9,469 nt of DNA from Blastocatellia bacterium (lineage in GTDB: Bacteria > Acidobacteriota > Blastocatellia > Pyrinomonadales > Pyrinomonadaceae): the NCBI GenBank assembly GCA_013695195.1, contig JACDAY010000386.1:1-9469 (forward strand), in the 5' to 3' direction. The translations under genes and the position numbers were made by a program. Shown here piece by piece: positions 6,626-9,469 of this stretch. The notes below the pieces were generated by a model. The model was not told the origin of the DNA. It saw only the letters and a list, made by a program, of their open reading frames with translations, and did no database searches. The stretch's first letter is position 1. Each line of letters begins with the position of its first letter.

Positions 6626-6810
6626 ATTTGGAAGTAAGAACCGTGAAATTTTAATCCTAATGAACAGAGTTGAGCACAAACCTGCAAAAAGAATGAACCA
6701 CGAAACATAAAGAATAAGAGCGCAGAGAGCAAGAGGAGCATGAAGATTCAATCGAAAAAAATAACGCGAAATGCCTCATTTTCTCTACATCCACAAACTC
6801 TAATATAACC
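6626..6810 (-). promoter_or_regulatory. rsmD leader and intergenic region
   Basis: This 185-base stretch between the RsmD-like stop and the rsmD ATG holds the leader repeat (6691-6727). On the minus strand a TAAAAT about 25 bases before the ATG could be a -10 box, but no matching -35 is convincing. No RNA gene or T-tract terminator is seen. Confidence 0.2.
6691..6727. repeat. Dispersed mini-repeat in the rsmD leader
   Basis: On the minus strand the stretch starts CTCTGCGC, passes through loose 8-bp T-rich units, and ends TTTCGTGGTTCATTC. It shares the CTCTGCG start and GGTTCA end with the repeat in the transporter gene (5171-5199) and resembles the AACCACGAA-type repeats common in some bacterial genomes. 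It explains the spurious open frame upstream of rsmD. The units are degenerate, so confidence is moderate. Confidence 0.5.
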
Positions 6811-7701
6811 TTATTGTTTTTCGTAAAAACTTAAAGTCTTCTCATCATGGACAAAGGTTTGAGCTTTCCGCAGAAACTCGAGCTTAACGGGTAAAATCTT
6901 CGCGGAACCGTGTTCCACAAATAATAAGCCGCCGGATTTTAGAAGACGCCGAGTGGCAAATATATTCAACTTCTCTTCAATATACATATCATCGCAGGAG
7001 TCGAAATAAACGATATCCCAAAACCGGCAGCGTTTTGCGGCACGTTTCAGAAAGGGCATAATTTCCATCTCAATGACTTCGCCGTGGCCCTGTTTAATGC
7101 CCAGGTCTTCCATATTTTTACGGATCAAACTGGACATTTTCGCCGAGCGTTCTACGAAAGTGGCAAGCATCACTCCGCGCGAGATCGCTTCAAACCCAAC
7201 CATACCGGAACCGGCGCACAGATCGAGAAATCGAGAGCCTCTGATCCGGTTGAAAATTGTTCGGAAGATAACCTCACGCATAAGGCCGGTAGTAGGCAGT
7301 GTCGATGCCGAAGCCGAGTTCTGAAGCATTCTTCCTCGAAATTTTCCGTCAGTGATCTGCAATTCAGAAGATATTTGAACGTCATTTGCAAACCTCCGTA
7401 GCTTTGGAGATGCTGCACGCCTGGAAGACGGCGTTCTCGATTTGAATGAGTTAAAACCTTCGGTAAAACTGGTTTGACTATATCTTTGAAGAGTATTGCC
7501 CATCCCGGAATTTCCAAAATTCTTGCCATTATGGCCTGACAGACTCTCTTTTTCCTTATACCTGAAAGAGTTGCTACCGCTCCCAATTGAATCGCCTGAT
7601 CTATTGTGGCCGTACCTGAACGACGATCGATCCTTTGGACTGGTATAGCTTTTCTGGGAGCTGAACGAGCCTGTTTCAGGAGACCGGCGGCGGTTTTCCA
7701 T
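6811..7701 (-). CDS. RsmD-like methyltransferase paralogue with degenerate active site and disordered N-terminus
   Basis: The 296-residue protein has two parts. Residues 1 to about 107 are low complexity, rich in Ser, Arg, Gly and Asn, with SFRY occurring twice (27-30 and 45-48), and are probably disordered. Residues 108-296 align with RsmD from end to end: GKFRGRML against GLYRGRIL, LDLCAGSGMVGFEAISRG (159-176) against LDLCAGTGAVGIEAISRG, WDIVYFD, GGLLFVEH, and the ending LSFYEKQ. However, the catalytic DPPY is replaced by DSCD (234-237, DNA 6991-7002), and the RPTSDRLRE segment reads LPTTGLMRE. SAM binding may survive, but rRNA methylation is doubtful. A near-perfect ribosome site (AAGGAGG) 10 bases before the ATG supports this start, so the tail is really translated. 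The frame is intact with no internal stop, arguing against a plain pseudogene. It lies between recG and rsmD and looks like a diverged tandem duplicate. Confidence 0.85.
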   Translation of the reverse strand: MENRRRSPETGSFSSQKSYTSPKDRSSFRYGHNRSGDSIGSGSNSFRYKEKESLSGHNGKNFGNSGMGNTLQRYSQTSFTEGFNSFKSRTPSSRRAASPKLRRFANDVQISSELQITDGKFRGRMLQNSASASTLPTTGLMREVIFRTIFNRIRGSRFLDLCAGSGMVGFEAISRGVMLATFVERSAKMSSLIRKNMEDLGIKQGHGEVIEMEIMPFLKRAAKRCRFWDIVYFDSCDDMYIEEKLNIFATRRLLKSGGLLFVEHGSAKILPVKLEFLRKAQTFVHDEKTLSFYEKQ

Positions 7702-7711
7702 TTTTAGATTT

Positions 7712-7718
7712 CCTCCTT
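7712..7718 (-). promoter_or_regulatory. Strong Shine-Dalgarno of the RsmD-like gene
   Basis: The minus strand reads AAGGAGG, 10 bases before the ATG at 7701. It is the strongest ribosome site in the window and decides that the Ser/Arg/Gly-rich N-terminus belongs to the protein. Confidence 0.8.
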
Positions 7719-7957
7719 GATCTTTCTTTAATCAGGGCGACGGAGTTTTGCCCGGCATTAAACAATCTTTTGCAAGCTCAGGCAGTGCATAGGAAATGCG
7801 CATCCGATCAAAATAGGAACGCGACAATTTCGAGAAGATTAAAGATAGTAATTACAAAATATAACCAAATACAAGATATAAATCCAAGCGAGCAGACGTA
7901 AATTTTAAAGCAGTTTATAGGTTACAGCTGTCTAGTCGACAGTATTGGATATAAACT
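7719..7957. other. Intergenic region between recG and the RsmD-like gene
   Basis: About 240 AT-rich bases without a supported gene. On the recG side, ATTGGATA (7944-7951) and TATCCAAT (7959-7966) form an 8-bp inverted repeat with a 7-base loop spanning the recG stop codon. Next to it CTGTC/GACAG (7928-7942) forms a 5-bp stem. Neither is GC-rich or followed by a T-run, so they are not convincing intrinsic terminators. A promoter for the RsmD-like gene is expected here, but I could not pick one with confidence. Confidence 0.3.
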
Positions 7958-9469
7958 TTATCCAATTCCGGCCAAACGGAATCGAGCGTCGGCTATAACG
8001 CGCTCGATCAGAAGCGACGTTTCCCGCGTTAGGCGCTTAGTCGTTAAATAGTATTCCGCTTCCTTTTTTGCAGCTTCCAAAATTTTTAGATCTCGAATGA
8101 TGTTGGCTATCCTGAATGTTTGTATGCCGGACTGGCGTGTCCCGAGAATTTCTCCCTGTCCACGGATTTCAAGGTCTTTTTCCGCGATTTTAAAGCCGTC
8201 GCTCGTTTCCTCCATAATTCCGAGACGTTCCTTTGCAACCGCAGTTTTCTTATCGCCTGTCAGAAGAACGCAAAAGCTTTGTTCGGCACCGCGGCCGACT
8301 CTTCCACGAAGCTGGTGAAGCTGCGAAAGCCCAAATCTTTCGGCGTGCTCGATAACCATCAGCGAAGCGTTCGAGACGTCGACGCCGACCTCGATAACGG
8401 TCGTCGAGACCAAAATATCGAGCGTTCCGGTAACAAACCGGTGCATTATGTCTTCCTTGTCGGCACTTTTCATTTTACCGTGCAGCAGCCCGATACGATG
8501 CTGGGGAAAGACAATGTCACGCAGCTCTTCAAACATTTTGGTTGCTGCTTTCAGATCGATTTTCTCGGATTCCTCGATCAACGGATACACAATATAAATC
8601 TGCCGGCCAAGACCTATTTCGCGTTCTATTCCCTTGTAAACCCCGGAGCGCTGATCTTCGCCGAGCACGACCGTTTTCACAGGTGTTCGCCCGGGCGGAA
8701 GCTCGTCGATGACCGACACGTCCAGATCGCCGTAAACTGTCATCGCGAGCGAGCGGGGAATCGGCGTTGCGGTCATAACGAGAATATCAGGATTGTAGCC
8801 CCGCTCTCGTAGTTCGGCCCGTTGAAGTACGCCGAAGCGATGCTGTTCATCAATGACCGCCAGCCCTAGATTCTCGAATTGAACTGCATCCTGAATTATG
8901 GCGTGTGTACCGACGATCATTTCAATTTCGCCGTTGGCGATACCGCTTTGGACAGAGCGTTTTTCAGCGGCACGGAGGCTGCCGGTTAAAAGCCCAACTC
9001 GATAAGAAGTGTTTTCAAAAAGGGAAGCCGCGTTACGGGCGTGCTGTTCGGCGAGGATCTCGGTCGGGGCCATTATCGCCGCCTGATAACCATTCTCCAT
9101 TGCCGCGAACATCGCCACGAAAGCAACGATAGTTTTACCGCTTCCAACATCGCCCTGGACTAGCCGATTCATAGGAGAACCAGACTTCATATCGTCGAAA
9201 ATCCGTGCTACGACTCTTTTTTGGGCGTCAGTAAGCTGGAAGGGCAAAAATGAATTGATTCGCTCGAAAATCGTGTCCGGAATTTCAATTACAGTGCCTT
9301 TTGGCTCTTTTTTTCGTTCGCCGCGTTTCAACTGCAATGCGAATGATACCCAGAAGAATTCTTCGAAAATGAGCCGTAGATGAGCCTTGCTTCGAAACAT
9401 CTCATAATCGGAAATTGCAGTATTTTCGGGGGGGAAATGGATTTCTTCAATCGCTTGATGCCTCGGGAT
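7958..9469 (-). CDS. recG: ATP-dependent DNA helicase RecG, C-terminal part (5' end outside the window)
   Basis: RecG is a superfamily 2 translocase that reverses stalled replication forks and processes Holliday junctions and R-loops. The frame is open to the right edge, giving 503 residues of a protein usually near 700 or more; the ATG at 9400 is internal, because RecG-like sequence (RHQAIEEIHFPPENT) precedes it. Visible motifs, numbered in the fragment, are LIFEEFFW (33-40), Walker A GDVGSGKT (106-113), the DEQH box with RFGV (207-214), and TATPIPRSLAMTVYGDLD (233-250). The second helicase domain has HGKM, VSTTVIEVGVDV and QLRGRVGRG, followed by the C-terminal FKIAEKDLEIRGQGEILGTRQSG. All helicase motifs are intact. 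The N-terminal wedge domain lies outside. Nearness of recG to rsmD is also seen in other bacteria, such as clostridia. Confidence 0.97.
   Translation of the reverse strand: MPRHQAIEEIHFPPENTAISDYEMFRSKAHLRLIFEEFFWVSFALQLKRGERKKEPKGTVIEIPDTIFERINSFLPFQLTDAQKRVVARIFDDMKSGSPMNRLVQGDVGSGKTIVAFVAMFAAMENGYQAAIMAPTEILAEQHARNAASLFENTSYRVGLLTGSLRAAEKRSVQSGIANGEIEMIVGTHAIIQDAVQFENLGLAVIDEQHRFGVLQRAELRERGYNPDILVMTATPIPRSLAMTVYGDLDVSVIDELPPGRTPVKTVVLGEDQRSGVYKGIEREIGLGRQIYIVYPLIEESEKIDLKAATKMFEELRDIVFPQHRIGLLHGKMKSADKEDIMHRFVTGTLDILVSTTVIEVGVDVSNASLMVIEHAERFGLSQLHQLRGRVGRGAEQSFCVLLTGDKKTAVAKERLGIMEETSDGFKIAEKDLEIRGQGEILGTRQSGIQTFRIANIIRDLKILEAAKKEAEYYLTTKRLTRETSLLIERVIADARFRLAGIG

Noticed and set aside
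8120..8812. Long plus-strand open frame of 230 codons opposite recG
   Set aside because: It is antisense to a clearly conserved helicase, matches no family I recognise and has no ribosome site evident; a shadow of recG codon use.
9398..9400. ATG as the start of recG
   Set aside because: RecG-like sequence continues upstream in frame to the window edge; this methionine is internal.

Overview
The window carries an ordinary set of bacterial housekeeping genes from a Gram-negative-type organism of moderate GC. The best guess is Acidobacteriota, possibly class Blastocatellia. This rests on the look of the APC permease tail, the CxxC-x17-CxxC zinc-ribbon protein, and the abundance of short tandem repeats lying inside genes. 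The taxonomic call is an inference and no rRNA gene is present to settle it.

Layout. On the plus strand, positions 1-620 hold the C-terminal end of an APC-family amino-acid permease, cut by the window edge. It converges on a small minus-strand double zinc-ribbon protein (641-1024). A divergent intergenic region follows, then purD (1292-2632, plus). From 2656 to the right edge everything is on the minus strand. In transcription order this is: recG (C-terminal 503 residues only, cut by the right edge), an RsmD-like protein with a degenerate active site and a long disordered N-terminus, a normal rsmD, an EamA/DMT transporter whose ATG directly follows the rsmD stop, aroC, and a secreted or periplasmic TPR protein.

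Functional themes are purine synthesis (purD), the last step of the shikimate pathway (aroC), 16S rRNA methylation (rsmD) and replication-fork rescue (recG). No phage, IS element, CRISPR array or RNA gene was seen, and no new multi-gene system.

Two things deserve attention. First, the RsmD-like gene next to rsmD keeps the SAM-binding motif but has DSCD where the catalytic DPPY should be. It looks like a tandem paralogue that lost methyltransferase activity. Second, short tandem repeats with 7-bp or 8-bp periods recur at five places. One adds about 28 in-frame residues to PurD and one about 30 in-frame residues to chorismate synthase. One fills the leader just upstream of aroC, one encodes the tail of the transporter, and one lies in the rsmD leader. 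Three share a 7-bp period around a GTC core, and together they suggest an active or formerly active dispersed mini-repeat family tolerated inside essential genes.
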